61,009 nucleotides of DNA from Trichodesmium erythraeum GBRTRLIN201. Its GTDB lineage: Bacteria > Cyanobacteriota > Cyanobacteriia > Cyanobacteriales > Microcoleaceae. The notes below the pieces were generated by a model. It did not search any database. It was not told the origin of the DNA and worked only from the letters and a program-made list of their open reading frames with translations. The position numbers and the translations under genes were made by a program. How positions within the stretch are numbered: position 1 is the first letter of the stretch; each line of letters starts with the position of its first letter. Below are positions 9,737-19,603 of the stretch, one piece after another. The stretch is from the NCBI GenBank assembly GCA_018457135.1, contig JAGGDU010000149.1, forward strand, positions 19,218 to 80,226, written 5' to 3'.

Positions 9737-12700
9737 TTATCTATAATCCAACAAAACCGGGATTTTGATTATGAACTCGCTACCTTTTCCTAGTTGAGAA
9801 ATACAATACAATTCTCCATTATGTTGCTCGGTAATAATTTGATGACTTATTAATAATCCTAATCCAGTTCCTTGACCAACTGGTTTAGTAGTAAAAAAGG
9901 GGTCAAACACTTTTTCCCGCACTTTTTCGCTCATTCCTATCCCATTATCAGCAATAGAGATTTGGACAGTTTTGTCGTTGTGTACCTCAGTAGTTATCCT
10001 AATTTCAGGAACAGCGGGACTGTCTGCCCTTGTTAAAGCATAGATCGCATTGGTAATAATATGCCAAAAGACTTGATTTAGTTGACTAGGGTAGCAGTTG
10101 ATGAGAGGCAGTTTTCCGTAGTTTTTAATCAGAGTAATATCAGGACGACCCTTTTGATCTTGACAGCGATGTTGCAAGATCATTAACGTGTTTTCTAAAC
10201 CTTCATGGATATCTATCTCCTTACATTCTGATTCACCAAGACGAGAGAAATTGCGCAAACCGAGGACAATCTGGCGAATGCGATCGCTTCCATTTTGCAT
10301 TGACTGGAACAAGCGTTTTAAATCCTCACACAAAAAGTCTAGCTCAACCTCTACTAATTTATCTTGTATTGCTGGACTAGACTGGGGAAAGTTCTCTTGA
10401 TAAAGGTCTATTAATTCCACTAAATCTCCAAAATATTCTTGAGCATGAAAAATATTCCCAGAGATAAAAGTAATGGGGTTGTTAATTTCGTGAGCAATTC
10501 CCGCTACCATTTCCCCTAGAGAAGAAATTTTTTCAGCCTGAATTAATTGAGCTTGAGTACGCTGCAATTGTTCTAGGGTAGCCTGTAATTGTTGGTTATT
10601 TTCTTGTAGTTTCTGGGTTCTGATTTCCACTTCAGCCTCCAGGTTACGACTATAGTTTTCTAAACGACGATAGAGCAGAGCATTTTGGATAGAAATGGCT
10701 GCTTTTGCACTCAAAAGATTGATAATTTCTATGGAAGATGAGGTAAAAACTTGAGTACATAGATAGTTTTCCAGATAGATAATACCGATAAGTTTTCCTT
10801 GGTTAAGCATTGGGGTGCAACAAAGGCTTTTCGGCTTCTGTTGAGTAAAATATGGATCGCTAATGTATACATTCTCTTGGTCGAAATAATTAATCAATAT
10901 CCTTTGTCGAGTTCGTTTTACCTTATTAATAATATTAACTGGTAGAACATTACTTAGATTTGGGGAGGCCTTCAAGAAACGACACTTGTTCTGATCACAG
11001 ATGACAGAAATTTCCCAAGTACCAAAGTTATCTACAACTAGAACACCTTTATCTGCTCCAGCATTTTCGATAAGAACGTACATTAATTTAGAGAGCAAAA
11101 CCTCAAGTTCAACTTCCTCAGAAAGAGCATGGAAGGCTTTAATGGCAGACTTTAGATCTAGTAATTGAAGAGAATTTTCTAGGGAGATGCTAGTAGTGGA
11201 GCTAATAGGTTTGACCTGTTGAAGGATGGGGTTAAGGAGTTGAGGATAGGTTTGTTCTAGTTGCTCAGTTTTAGCTTTGCTACCCCAATAAGCATATCCA
11301 TAATAAGCCTCTTGCATATAACCAGCAGCAATTTTCTCTTTGCCCCATACAAGATAAAATTTTGCTGCCAGTTCGTTAGCCAGAGCTTCTTCCTGGAAAT
11401 ATTCATTTTCTTTTGCTCCAGCAATAGCGCGGTCGTAAAAATCTCCTGCTTGATACTTTTTACCTAAAACTCGATACTTTTCAGCTTCCACTAATTGCCA
11501 TTTATGCAAATAATTCATCGGCGCATATTCTGACCAAAGGTGTAAATTATTCTGATTTTCTTGTACTTGTTGCAGTGAACTCCCAATATCTGAGGCAGAC
11601 TCTTGAAGAGTAGCTAAAGTAATTAAAGAATCATAAAAATAAAAGCCCGCTTCACCAACCGTTCCCAGTCCTCCAGACAAATACTTTTTAGCTGCAATAG
11701 TATCAGCTTTTGCTGAAAGGATATCCCCTAAAATAAACTTTAAAATTCCCCGATGGAGATAATAATGAAAAATTTGAGCTAGATCATGGGATTTTAACAT
11801 TTCAGTCATCCAAGGCCTTCTATCATTACTGTCCTCAATTTCCAGATGAATATTTTCTGGATTTCCTAAGAGCAATACTGTTGCTTCCCAAAAAATCAAA
11901 CAATATCTTTCAAAGTGTGACAGCTTGAATTTAACTGTTACCTCAATATATGCTTGGATTTGAACTACTAACTCTTTCAATGGTTTACCACACCAGAAAG
12001 AATTGAGACAAAATCCGTAACTATAACGACCGAGATATTCAACTTTGCCTATTTCAAGAGCAGCCTGATAACCTGCTTCAAAAATTGACAATGTTTCCTG
12101 GAGGTGATTTTGGTGATGATACAAACATAATCCAAGAGGGATGAAGGTTATAGCGGGAATATTTTTATCCTTGGCGTTAGAAGCTAAACGATAAGCTAAT
12201 TCGCCCAATTGATTGCTTGTATAAATATCTTTCTTAAAGTTCAGCATAAATATTCCATAAACCACATATCCAGTCGGTGAAAAGATACCATTACCATACT
12301 GAATTGATAATTTAGTTTGTAAACTACCCAACAAAGCATACAGAGGAGAACCTGCTAGATAACAGCACGTAATCATTCTGGTAGATATTTTCAAAATCGC
12401 TAATTTTTCAGGATTTACCATAACTGGCAGGTGTAATAAATCCTCTATAGATCGATCGCCTATCAAAGCTTGAGTTTCTTCAATTTCATGCTCCAATTCA
12501 ACAGAGGTAATAGTCTCGGGAAACTTAACTCCAAACTCTTCTAAAATTGACTTACCATAGGCGATCGCTTCTAGCAAATTATTTTGGGTAGTTAAAGCTT
12601 GGATTCTAATTATATGACTGTCTACTTGATCTAATAAAGTTTTTCCATGCTCAATAACTGCATCTATCTGTTGATTCATTCCCTGAAAATCCCCATAAAT

Positions 12701-15172
12701 TACAGATGCTTCTGCTACCAATTCATGTAATTGTAACATGGTTACATATTTTCGTTGCCAAGCTTTCCTACCAAGTAAGTCAATGCCAATTACTCCATAC
12801 TCCCTTGCCGCTTTGTAGGCAGATCCTCCTTTAGCTTTACGACAAGCAACAAGATTAAGTTCCGCTAGTTCATCCCGTGCAACTTGTTCAGTAATTAAAT
12901 TAACTCCATAATTGAGTTGATTAACAATTTCAAAAATGTATCGTTCTCTGGTTTCTGGAGATATCTGCTCTAGGAGTAATTGCCCAATGTGATAATGGTT
13001 AGCTTCCTTTTGATCATCAGGAATTAGAGAATAGGCAGCTTGTTGGACGCGATCATGCAAAAAGCGATACCCCACATTTTCAATATATTCATAATCTACC
13101 TCTGTTTCATCATTGCTGGTATAAAATTTATATACTTGACTTTGTAGCAAAATTAACTCTGCCTCTAAAGCTGACCACAAAGCTGTCATCACATCTGATT
13201 TCAATTGCTTGGCCACAATTGCTAATGTATCTAAGTCGAATTTGTTGCCAATACAAGCTGCTAATTTAAGTACCTGCTGAGTTTCCTTGGGTAACTTCAG
13301 CAACTTTTGTGACATAAACTCCACCACATCATCAGTGAGAGAAAGATCATTAATTTGGATTATATCACATTCCCAATAGCCCTGTTCGCGATTAAAAGTA
13401 ATGTATCTATCCTGATATAATCCTTTGAGGAACTGAGTTGTAAAAAAAGGATTTCCTTGAGTTTTCCGATTAATTAATTCCGTGAGTGGTTGCGAGATAT
13501 CAGTTGAACAATGTAAAGTATCAGCTACTAATTGATTCATATCGCGGAAAGCAAGAGATTGAAGAGTAATAGTATTAACAGTTGTACCCAGTTGTTTCAA
13601 CTCCTCTAGCGCCAAAATCAATGGGTGTACTGATGAAACTTCATGATCTCGATAAGCTCCCAACAATAGTAGATAACTATTATCCTCCATCAACAGTTTA
13701 ATCAATTTCAGAGAAGCTGTATCCGCCCAATGTAGATCATCCAAGAAAATTACCAGGGGATGTCTTTTATCTGTGAAAACTTCAATAAACTTTTGGAACA
13801 AGAAATTAAAACGATTCTCCACTGCATTGCCTGATAGTTCTGGTACAGCAGGTTGTTTACCAATTACTAACTCTAGTTCTGGAATCACATCAATTAATAC
13901 TTGTCCGTTCTGCCCAACTGCCTCCAAGATTTTCGTTTTCCATGCAACAAACCGAGCATCAGGCTCAAACAACACTTGTTCCATTAAATTTCGCAGTGCT
14001 TGTAAAAATGCTGACAAGGGAACATTTTGATTAAATTGGTCAAATTTACCTTGAATAAAGTAACCATGTTGAGCAGTAATTGGTTTATGAACTTCATTGA
14101 TCACAGCAGTTTTACCAATACCCGAAAACCCTGCCAGCAGCATTATTTCAGATCTTGGAGCCCTATCCCCTTCTCCTTCAGATACCCGCTCAAAAGCAGC
14201 TAACAACTGCTTAACTTCCCTTTCCCGTCCGTAGAGTTTTTCAGGAATGAGGAAGTGAGTGCTAAAATCTAGCCTTCCTAATTGAAACTTAGCTATTTCT
14301 CCTCTAGCTTCCCATTGTTGCAAACAATTTTCTAGATCATACTTCAAACCCAATGCACTTTGATAACGATCTTCAGGATTTTTCCCCATCAATTTCATGA
14401 CAATGTTAATTACCATCTGAGGTATTTGTGGAATACAAACCCCATTTCTTAATTCCTTGTTCTCAAAGATTGGTAATTTAGCAATATGGCAATGTACTAA
14501 CTCCATTGGATCATCCGTGGTAAAAGGTAACTCACCTGTAAGTAGTTCAAAGAACGTAACACCCAAAGAATAAAAGTCCACGCGATAATCAATACCCCGG
14601 TTCATCCGCCCAGTTTGTTCCGGAGAGATGTAGGCCAGAGTTCCTTGTAGCACATTGGGGTGGGTAACTTCCTGTTGTGCTTTGGGCAACAAACTAGCAA
14701 TATTAAAATCAATCAGTTGAATTTGTTGAGTTTTGGGATAAATCAAGATATTGGCGGGTTTAATATCTTTGTGGATGATGCGCTTTTGGTTCAGATAATG
14801 TAGAGATTCAGTTAGTTGAATAGCAATTCTCAAAAATTCCCCAAGGTTTTGTTCTAATTCAGTATCAACACTTTTCAAACCCCCATGCCAATAAGATGAA
14901 AGGGCGATCGCTCCATTATCTGGCATCACTAAAGCATAACCATTACCGTAACGTTCCAGAGCAAGAGGTTGTAAAATATTGGGGTGTTGCAGATGGCGAC
15001 TTAGCATATATTGGTTGTGAAATTGTACCAGCTCATTAAATTTGGGGTTAACATTGGCTAAGACTTTGATAATTACAGGTTTGTTGTCACTATTGCGTGT
15101 ACCTCTATAAACTTCTGTTCTTGTTCCTTGGTAGATAATTTCAGTTATATGGTAACCAGTTAGAGTAATCAT
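9737..15172 (-). CDS. HstK-type hybrid: Ser/Thr kinase, AAA ATPase, GAF, histidine kinase
   Basis: About 1811 residues. The N-terminal Ser/Thr kinase (1 to about 270) has the catalytic loop IIHKDIKPANIL near 130, with HKD replacing the usual HRD, followed by DFNIAS and YISPEQTGRMNR. Next is an AAA/STAND-type ATPase with Walker A GFSGIGKT near 345 and IFLDDLHWAD as Walker B, then a long helical TPR-like region. A GAF domain lies at about 1345-1495. A coiled coil leads to a histidine kinase with H-box GIAHEINNP near 1557, N-box ITNAIYAL, G1 ADNGIGM and G2 GQGTGLGL. There is no receiver or membrane segment, so it is cytosolic. I chose the ATG at 15172 because MITLTGYHITE is the usual family start; a TTG eight codons upstream is also in frame. 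These are common in filamentous cyanobacteria; input and partner are unknown. Confidence 0.92.
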   Translation of the reverse strand: MITLTGYHITEIIYQGTRTEVYRGTRNSDNKPVIIKVLANVNPKFNELVQFHNQYMLSRHLQHPNILQPLALERYGNGYALVMPDNGAIALSSYWHGGLKSVDTELEQNLGEFLRIAIQLTESLHYLNQKRIIHKDIKPANILIYPKTQQIQLIDFNIASLLPKAQQEVTHPNVLQGTLAYISPEQTGRMNRGIDYRVDFYSLGVTFFELLTGELPFTTDDPMELVHCHIAKLPIFENKELRNGVCIPQIPQMVINIVMKLMGKNPEDRYQSALGLKYDLENCLQQWEARGEIAKFQLGRLDFSTHFLIPEKLYGREREVKQLLAAFERVSEGEGDRAPRSEIMLLAGFSGIGKTAVINEVHKPITAQHGYFIQGKFDQFNQNVPLSAFLQALRNLMEQVLFEPDARFVAWKTKILEAVGQNGQVLIDVIPELELVIGKQPAVPELSGNAVENRFNFLFQKFIEVFTDKRHPLVIFLDDLHWADTASLKLIKLLMEDNSYLLLLGAYRDHEVSSVHPLILALEELKQLGTTVNTITLQSLAFRDMNQLVADTLHCSTDISQPLTELINRKTQGNPFFTTQFLKGLYQDRYITFNREQGYWECDIIQINDLSLTDDVVEFMSQKLLKLPKETQQVLKLAACIGNKFDLDTLAIVAKQLKSDVMTALWSALEAELILLQSQVYKFYTSNDETEVDYEYIENVGYRFLHDRVQQAAYSLIPDDQKEANHYHIGQLLLEQISPETRERYIFEIVNQLNYGVNLITEQVARDELAELNLVACRKAKGGSAYKAAREYGVIGIDLLGRKAWQRKYVTMLQLHELVAEASVIYGDFQGMNQQIDAVIEHGKTLLDQVDSHIIRIQALTTQNNLLEAIAYGKSILEEFGVKFPETITSVELEHEIEETQALIGDRSIEDLLHLPVMVNPEKLAILKISTRMITCCYLAGSPLYALLGSLQTKLSIQYGNGIFSPTGYVVYGIFMLNFKKDIYTSNQLGELAYRLASNAKDKNIPAITFIPLGLCLYHHQNHLQETLSIFEAGYQAALEIGKVEYLGRYSYGFCLNSFWCGKPLKELVVQIQAYIEVTVKFKLSHFERYCLIFWEATVLLLGNPENIHLEIEDSNDRRPWMTEMLKSHDLAQIFHYYLHRGILKFILGDILSAKADTIAAKKYLSGGLGTVGEAGFYFYDSLITLATLQESASDIGSSLQQVQENQNNLHLWSEYAPMNYLHKWQLVEAEKYRVLGKKYQAGDFYDRAIAGAKENEYFQEEALANELAAKFYLVWGKEKIAAGYMQEAYYGYAYWGSKAKTEQLEQTYPQLLNPILQQVKPISSTTSISLENSLQLLDLKSAIKAFHALSEEVELEVLLSKLMYVLIENAGADKGVLVVDNFGTWEISVICDQNKCRFLKASPNLSNVLPVNIINKVKRTRQRILINYFDQENVYISDPYFTQQKPKSLCCTPMLNQGKLIGIIYLENYLCTQVFTSSSIEIINLLSAKAAISIQNALLYRRLENYSRNLEAEVEIRTQKLQENNQQLQATLEQLQRTQAQLIQAEKISSLGEMVAGIAHEINNPITFISGNIFHAQEYFGDLVELIDLYQENFPQSSPAIQDKLVEVELDFLCEDLKRLFQSMQNGSDRIRQIVLGLRNFSRLGESECKEIDIHEGLENTLMILQHRCQDQKGRPDITLIKNYGKLPLINCYPSQLNQVFWHIITNAIYALTRADSPAVPEIRITTEVHNDKTVQISIADNGIGMSEKVREKVFDPFFTTKPVGQGTGLGLLISHQIITEQHNGELYCISQLGKGSEFIIKIPVLLDYR

Positions 15173-15250
15173 AATTATGTTCGAGATAATTGACAATTTG
15201 ATATTGTTTTATTGACTTTCCAGAATTCTACTTATACGATAGTTTTTTTG

Positions 15251-15305
15251 ACCCTGACTTCTAATCTTTTTCCAAATACCCTGACTTCTAATCTTTTTCT
15301 AAATT
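15251..15305. repeat. 28-bp tandem duplication upstream of the hybrid kinase
   Basis: The block beginning ACCCTGACTTCTAATCTTTT occurs twice back to back with one difference (tccaaat versus tctaaat). It lies 80-130 bp upstream of the kinase start, where a promoter would be expected. Confidence 0.9.
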
Positions 15306-15671
15306 CCTGATTATTTCGGATTCTAGACAAGTAGACTTTTATCTATAATAGTCTATAATGATAAAATTTAAAACTTCATTCAAATCATCAAGATTTCTCA
15401 ACAGGTACCAAGCTCGTTTTTCCATAGATCTGATTATATACACCTTTCCAATTTTTAGCCAGTTAAATAAACTACACCATAGAATTCCAAGTACTCAACA
15501 ACTACAACAGGACTTACGCAAAGAAACTATATATATATATATAATGTATGGCAAAAAAGTGCGATCTTCACTATATCCTTTAGGCTCAGGTGAACCGCCA
15601 CCCGGAGCGAAGGCTTTACTATTTTTCTTGAAAAAAGCTTCAGTTTTATAATAGAGTTTTTGGGAATTAAG

Positions 15672-15721
15672 GAAAAAAAAACGACTAAAACCTAAACAAG
15701 TTTATTTAGGTTTTAGGGTGC
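15672..15721. terminator. Strong hairpin with T-runs on both sides
   Basis: A perfect 12-bp stem (CTAAAACCTAAA at 15685-15696 with TTTAGGTTTTAG at 15705-15716) and an 8-nt loop. On the minus strand it is followed by TCG and nine T; on the plus strand a short GCTTTTT follows. It resembles a bidirectional intrinsic terminator, though no gene stops right beside it. Confidence 0.45.
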
Positions 15722-16160
15722 TTTTTAGTATTAAAATCCTAAAAATTTTATATAGTAAGCGTTTTATAATTTCCAATTTGACCACATCCAACAACTCTAA
15801 TTAAATACTTTTCAATTCAAATGAAACGTATTGCAATTATGAGCTCAGACCCAACCGATAATAATTCGTAGCTTTTCTTTGTAAATACTTTTTTCTATTT
15901 TGACAGGAAAATTTATTCAGAAATTCCACACGCTCCATCTCACAAGCAATAAATTTTTCTGAATTATTCCTAAAGGTCACACTGCATGGGTCCTAGACCT
16001 GTGAATTGCTTGATTATAGCGTGAAATCATTCTCCAAACTCATTGGCTATGAAATTCACATTTTACAGCTCTCAGTAATGATTAATTGAAGTCATATTTT
16101 GACAAGACGTTAGTAAATTAGGGTATAATATTTCCCAAAAGCCCTTATAAGTAAACTTTA

Positions 16161-16268
16161 ATGCAATGCCCTGAATGTAAATCAACCCAAGTTAACAACA
16201 GTGAAAAAAAGAAAGGAAAACACCAATTACATCTGTCTACACTCCCTACCATAAACCGCTATGTTTAA
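16161..16268 (+). pseudogene. IS1-family transposase (InsA-like) N-terminal remnant
   Basis: From the ATG the frame reads MQCPECKSTQVNN, the zinc-finger-like beginning typical of cyanobacterial IS1-family transposases, then becomes Lys-rich and ends at a stop after about 35 codons. The second CxxC pair and all of the DDE domain are missing. It is a decayed fragment; the call rests on the first dozen residues only. Confidence 0.4.
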
Positions 16269-16596
16269 GCTCAAAGTGATAAATGGATCTAAGTTGCAAC
16301 AACGACAATTCGATAATTAAGCAGTGGAGTTATTCATACAATGTGCCAGACTAAACCGTATAATTTAAACAGGTAAACCCAAAAGCTACAAAATTAAAAT
16401 CTATTCAACTCCAACTAAGGGAAATTCTCACTTTAGCGGAGCAAGTTCAGCAGCTAGATCGCCACTTTCATGAAATAAAGCCATTCACCCTTCTTAAATT
16501 CAGAGATGTTCCCGTACCATTAACTCAAAAAAAAAAGTAGCGGTTTAGCGATCGCATACTTTCTTAATCATACCTTCATTTACCAACGCCCTTTTT

Positions 16597-17652
16597 TCAA
16601 TTTAATTGAACCTCTTTTGTAATATTTACTAATACTTGGTCACCTCTAGTCAAACTATACTCACCTCTCCATTTACCTATAGGAAGGGACTGAGAATTAT
16701 TGCGTTTACCCACATACCCCATCCATGTCTTGTGAGCAGATTTCATTTCCTTTTTATTGTCTATAACCCCCTCACCATTAGGAGCAAATAATTGATAATG
16801 TTCTTTATCCCCAGGCAAAACCCCATAAATTTGTACCCAAAATATTAATGCCGCACTATTTCCTGCTAAAACAGTATCGTAAAATTTGCCAGACCACAAA
16901 TCATCCATAGTTGGCGCAACAGTAGCAAACCCACTTCTAATAATTCCAGTTGGTTTATAACTCAACGGTTCTTCCCAAATTGAATTACGAGGAACATTAC
17001 AACCACTCTTAACATTCACTCCAACAAATGGATCTACAATTTCTCCTTGATATCGAACACTTAAATGAACATGAGGAAAAGAAGATAAACCAGATGTTCC
17101 TACTATTCCCAGTTGAGTACCTGCTTTGACAACCGTTCCTGGTTTCACAACAACACTACCATTACGGAGATGACAGTATTGAGCTTCCCAACCATTACCA
17201 TGATCTATGACTATTCCATTTCCACATTCAATATTCTTAACCGCATCCCGATCTGCTGTATCTATTATTCGGCGATCTGGTATTCCGTCTCTGGTTCGTA
17301 GCACTTTACCAGGCGCCACAGCTGTCACAGCTACACCTTGTGCCATAATTTTTTCATCAGGTATAGCAAAATCTGTTCCTTTGTGACCATCGTAAGTTTG
17401 CCTGCCACAACCAAAATCTAGTTCTTTCGGACTAGGATCGCGATCGCTATACAACAGAATAAAGCAGTCTTTGTCAAGCTTACATTCAATAGGTAGAGCA
17501 AATTTTGGATTATTTGATACCTGAGCAATAGAATTTTCAAAGACAGAATTTTGAAATAGTCGGGTATGAGCATTAGCACTTAGCAGGTAGTTAGTTACTA
17601 ATGCTATTACTAATGCAGTAACAAAACCATAAAAATAATTTTTCAGTTTCAT
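16597..17652 (-). CDS. M23-family (LytM) metallopeptidase, membrane-anchored or secreted
   Basis: A 351-residue protein starting with a hydrophobic helix (about residues 7-27) that serves as signal or anchor, so the rest would be periplasmic. The LytM/peptidase M23 core is at about 85-215 with the zinc ligands in HKGTD (H90, D94) and HVH (194-196), plus the conserved NGIVIDHGNGWEAQYCHL strand and H161. M23 enzymes cut peptide cross-links of peptidoglycan. The C-terminal 130 residues form an unassigned beta-rich domain, not the usual end of the family. Three hundred bases or more on each side are non-coding, so it is probably monocistronic. Confidence 0.85.
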   Translation of the reverse strand: MKLKNYFYGFVTALVIALVTNYLLSANAHTRLFQNSVFENSIAQVSNNPKFALPIECKLDKDCFILLYSDRDPSPKELDFGCGRQTYDGHKGTDFAIPDEKIMAQGVAVTAVAPGKVLRTRDGIPDRRIIDTADRDAVKNIECGNGIVIDHGNGWEAQYCHLRNGSVVVKPGTVVKAGTQLGIVGTSGLSSFPHVHLSVRYQGEIVDPFVGVNVKSGCNVPRNSIWEEPLSYKPTGIIRSGFATVAPTMDDLWSGKFYDTVLAGNSAALIFWVQIYGVLPGDKEHYQLFAPNGEGVIDNKKEMKSAHKTWMGYVGKRNNSQSLPIGKWRGEYSLTRGDQVLVNITKEVQLN

Positions 17653-18263
17653 CAGTATCTAGTTAATAAATATTTCTAATATTAGTTATTTTCATAAATT
17701 ATCTCAATACTTAGAAAAATCTAGTAATTCAAAGCTTTTTTCAAACTTATAAATAGGAATCTATCCTAATCTCATCTTTCCAATAAAGTCAATTTCAGAT
17801 GTTTCTCAGAACTAAATTTCTAACAAAAACATCTATAACTATAGACTAAATTCAAAAAATTGTCAACTACAACCAATACAGATTTCGATTAATTTACCCG
17901 ATATATTCAAGATGTAGATAAAGTTGATAGAAAAAACTATATCTATGCCAAGGTCATCTGAAGCAGTTGCCTCTATAGACCTTGATCATTTGATTTAGCT
18001 TGAGAATACAATTGAAAACTTATTGATATTACTTCTTATTTAGCTCTCAGTAAGACTAATCCATAGATGGATTTTAACTGTCACATCTGAAAATCAGCTC
18101 AATCAAGAATTGATACCATTAAGTAAACTAGACAATTCTGCAATTAACTTGTTTAATTTACCAAGATATCCTAAAACATCTTGGTCGAGCTAGTACAATT
18201 TGCTTTCTCGAATAGATTCAATCAACTTTCATTTAGATGTAAAACTAATCAGGAGTGTCGATA
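17653..18263. other. Divergent intergenic region upstream of flavodoxin
   Basis: About 610 bp between the divergent M23 peptidase and flavodoxin genes. It must hold both promoters. I could not identify a convincing Fur box or promoter. A clear ribosome site (AGGAG, 18251-18255) precedes the flavodoxin start. Confidence 0.4.
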
Positions 18264-18812
18264 ATGGCAAAAATTGGTATCTTTTACGGTAGCACATCCG
18301 GCGTCACCGAAGAAATCGCTACAGCATTACACGAAAAAATTGGCGAAGAACTTTGCGATATCTATAGTATGGAAGAAGATTATGATGAATATAGTCAACT
18401 TCTTGATTACGATTATCTATTATTAGGTTGTTCGACCTGGGGAGCAGGAGAGGTACAGAATGACTGGCGCGAACCACTTTTTGACATGGATATCGAAAAA
18501 CCTGATTTTACTGGAAAAACTATTGCCTTATTTGGTGCAGCAGATCAAGTCAGTCATGGAAAGCACTTTGCTGGTGCATTACAAATTATGTGCGACCACT
18601 TTGAGAAACTTGGTGCAACTGTAGTGGGAGAGTTTCCCATTGAAGGTTACAGTTTTGAGCACTGCTCTGCCGTCCGTAATGGTAAATTCGTGGGATTACC
18701 AATTGATGAAATTAATCAAAGCGATCTAACTGAAGATAGAATTACACAATGGGTAGAAACCCTACGCCCCATTTTTTTAGGTGAAGAAAGTTCTGTCTTA
18801 TTGGCTGCTTAG
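18264..18812 (+). CDS. isiB: Flavodoxin (long-chain, cyanobacterial type)
   Basis: A 182-residue FMN electron carrier that replaces ferredoxin under iron limitation, passing electrons from photosystem I to FNR and, in diazotrophs, to nitrogenase. The FMN phosphate loop GSTSGVT is at residues 9-15. The isoalloxazine-stacking loops are at STWGAGE (about 55-61) and near GAADQVSHGKHF (about 89-100). Its length fits the long-chain class. I chose the ATG at 18264 because AGGAG lies 8 bp upstream and the protein then begins MAKIGIFYGS; an in-frame GTG at 18255 would add three residues and overlap that site. The symbol assumes the iron-stress gene; other flavodoxin paralogues exist in this group. Confidence 0.93.
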   Translation: MAKIGIFYGSTSGVTEEIATALHEKIGEELCDIYSMEEDYDEYSQLLDYDYLLLGCSTWGAGEVQNDWREPLFDMDIEKPDFTGKTIALFGAADQVSHGKHFAGALQIMCDHFEKLGATVVGEFPIEGYSFEHCSAVRNGKFVGLPIDEINQSDLTEDRITQWVETLRPIFLGEESSVLLAA

Positions 18813-19264
18813 GTAGGAAAATTTATATAGCACCCAACACGCAACAGTAGGAAAAATTTTACTGTAAAAGATTTCTCCAAATCTCAATAATTGAAATCTT
18901 GATACCAATTTAGGTAGCGATCGCTGTGGAGGCGGCAACCTAAAAAAAACCACCGGAGGAAGTTATTCAGGTAAATTTATCTCTTGGTTAAATAACCGAC
19001 ACCCAGTTTTTAACCCAGATTAATTTAGAATGGGAGTCAAAAACTCTTAGTCTATTATATAAGCCCTAGTAAGGTGAAACTAAAGCTTCCAAAGGATGAG
19101 GAGGATGTTTGCCCTTAACAGCTGTTGCCGTAGCATTCCCCCCGTGAAAAGTAAGCATGCAGCTAAAGCAGCGATTTATTGCTCCAATATTGCTCAGTAA
19201 AACTATCCGGAAAGTTCAAAAAAGGAAAAAAGTAAGCTCACAGCTAGATTTATGTCTATGTTGA
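18813..19264. other. Non-coding spacer downstream of flavodoxin
   Basis: No gene was recognised. A roughly 20-bp motif of the form AAAAGTAAGCNNNCAGCTA occurs twice (about 19147 and 19229). The following 200 bp are rich in hairpins and are described separately. Confidence 0.4.
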
Positions 19265-19461
19265 AGACTGTAGGAGTCTGTTAGTAGCCTTGAAGCAAAT
19301 GTGTATTTCCCATTTGCGATAGGCTAACCGCAGAGTTCCAGGGCGTTTCAAACCCTGGAAATGTTAAATCATCATCTATTGTATCTGTAAAAAATTGTTT
19401 TGTTTGCATCAGTTCATCTCCTTTTGGGCTGGGGAATATATTATTCCCCAACTTTTTTTTT
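19265..19461 (+). ncRNA. Candidate structured RNA: four consecutive hairpins, the last with a T-run
   Basis: Read on the plus strand there are, in order, AGACT/AGTCT (19265-19279); a two-step stem TAGCCT/AGGCTA enclosing GCAAATG/CATTTGC (19285-19326); TTCCAGGG/CCCTGGAA (19336-19360); and GGGGAAT/ATTCCCC (19431-19449) followed closely by nine T, a textbook intrinsic terminator. All stems are perfect. The 5' end is not defined. It fits no RNA family that I know. The alternative is a small protein on the opposite strand (19281-19409); both may be true. Confidence 0.35.
19281..19409 (-). CDS. Small ORF, 42 aa, with strong ribosome site
   Basis: The peptide starts MQTKQFFTDTIDDDLTFPGF and ends HLLQGY. 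AAAGGAG lies 8 bp upstream of the ATG, a near-ideal Shine-Dalgarno in a window where most genes lack one, and a GGGGAAT/ATTCCCC hairpin precedes it. The acidic N-terminal part followed by a Pro/Gly/aromatic patch could suit a precursor peptide, but no maturation enzyme is nearby and I do not recognise the sequence. It overlaps the hairpin array on the other strand. Confidence 0.35.
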   Translation of the reverse strand: MQTKQFFTDTIDDDLTFPGFETPWNSAVSLSQMGNTHLLQGY

Positions 19462-19603
19462 ATTTATGGTAGTTTTCAAATAGAGTAACCAATAACTTAG
19501 AGTCAAACCGAAAAATCCTTACTTTGAGCTATCTTAACTTGCTCTAACTCCTCTGTAATTGTTTCTCTTAGTGTAATGAACCTATCTTTTCCTGTAGATT
19601 TTT

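Larger units (their letters stand above)
15173..16596. other. Gene-poor spacer with repeats and transposon debris
   Basis: 1.4 kb with no credible intact gene. It contains a 28-bp tandem duplication (15251-15305), a solo transposon-end motif CAGGACTTACGCA (15508-15520) followed by an AT run, a strong hairpin (15685-15716) and an IS1-like transposase start (16161-16268). At about 16400-16500 a frame reads LREILTLAEQVQQLDRHFHE, which looks like a coding remnant that I cannot name. Confidence 0.5.

Noticed and set aside
9737-15172. Kinase as a third gene of the helicase-PLD module
   Set aside because: It is convergent, separated by its own spacer, and has the ordinary HstK layout common in cyanobacteria; kept only as a low-interest question.
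15358-15651. 97-codon plus-strand ORF
   Set aside because: Composition does not resemble a protein family, it spans an AT run and a transposon-end motif, and no ribosome site precedes it.
19336-19360. tRNA T-arm (TTCCAGGG..TTTCAAA..CCCTGGAA)
   Set aside because: The loop contains TTCAAA like a T-loop, but the stem has 8 bp and no acceptor, D or anticodon arm can be drawn around it.
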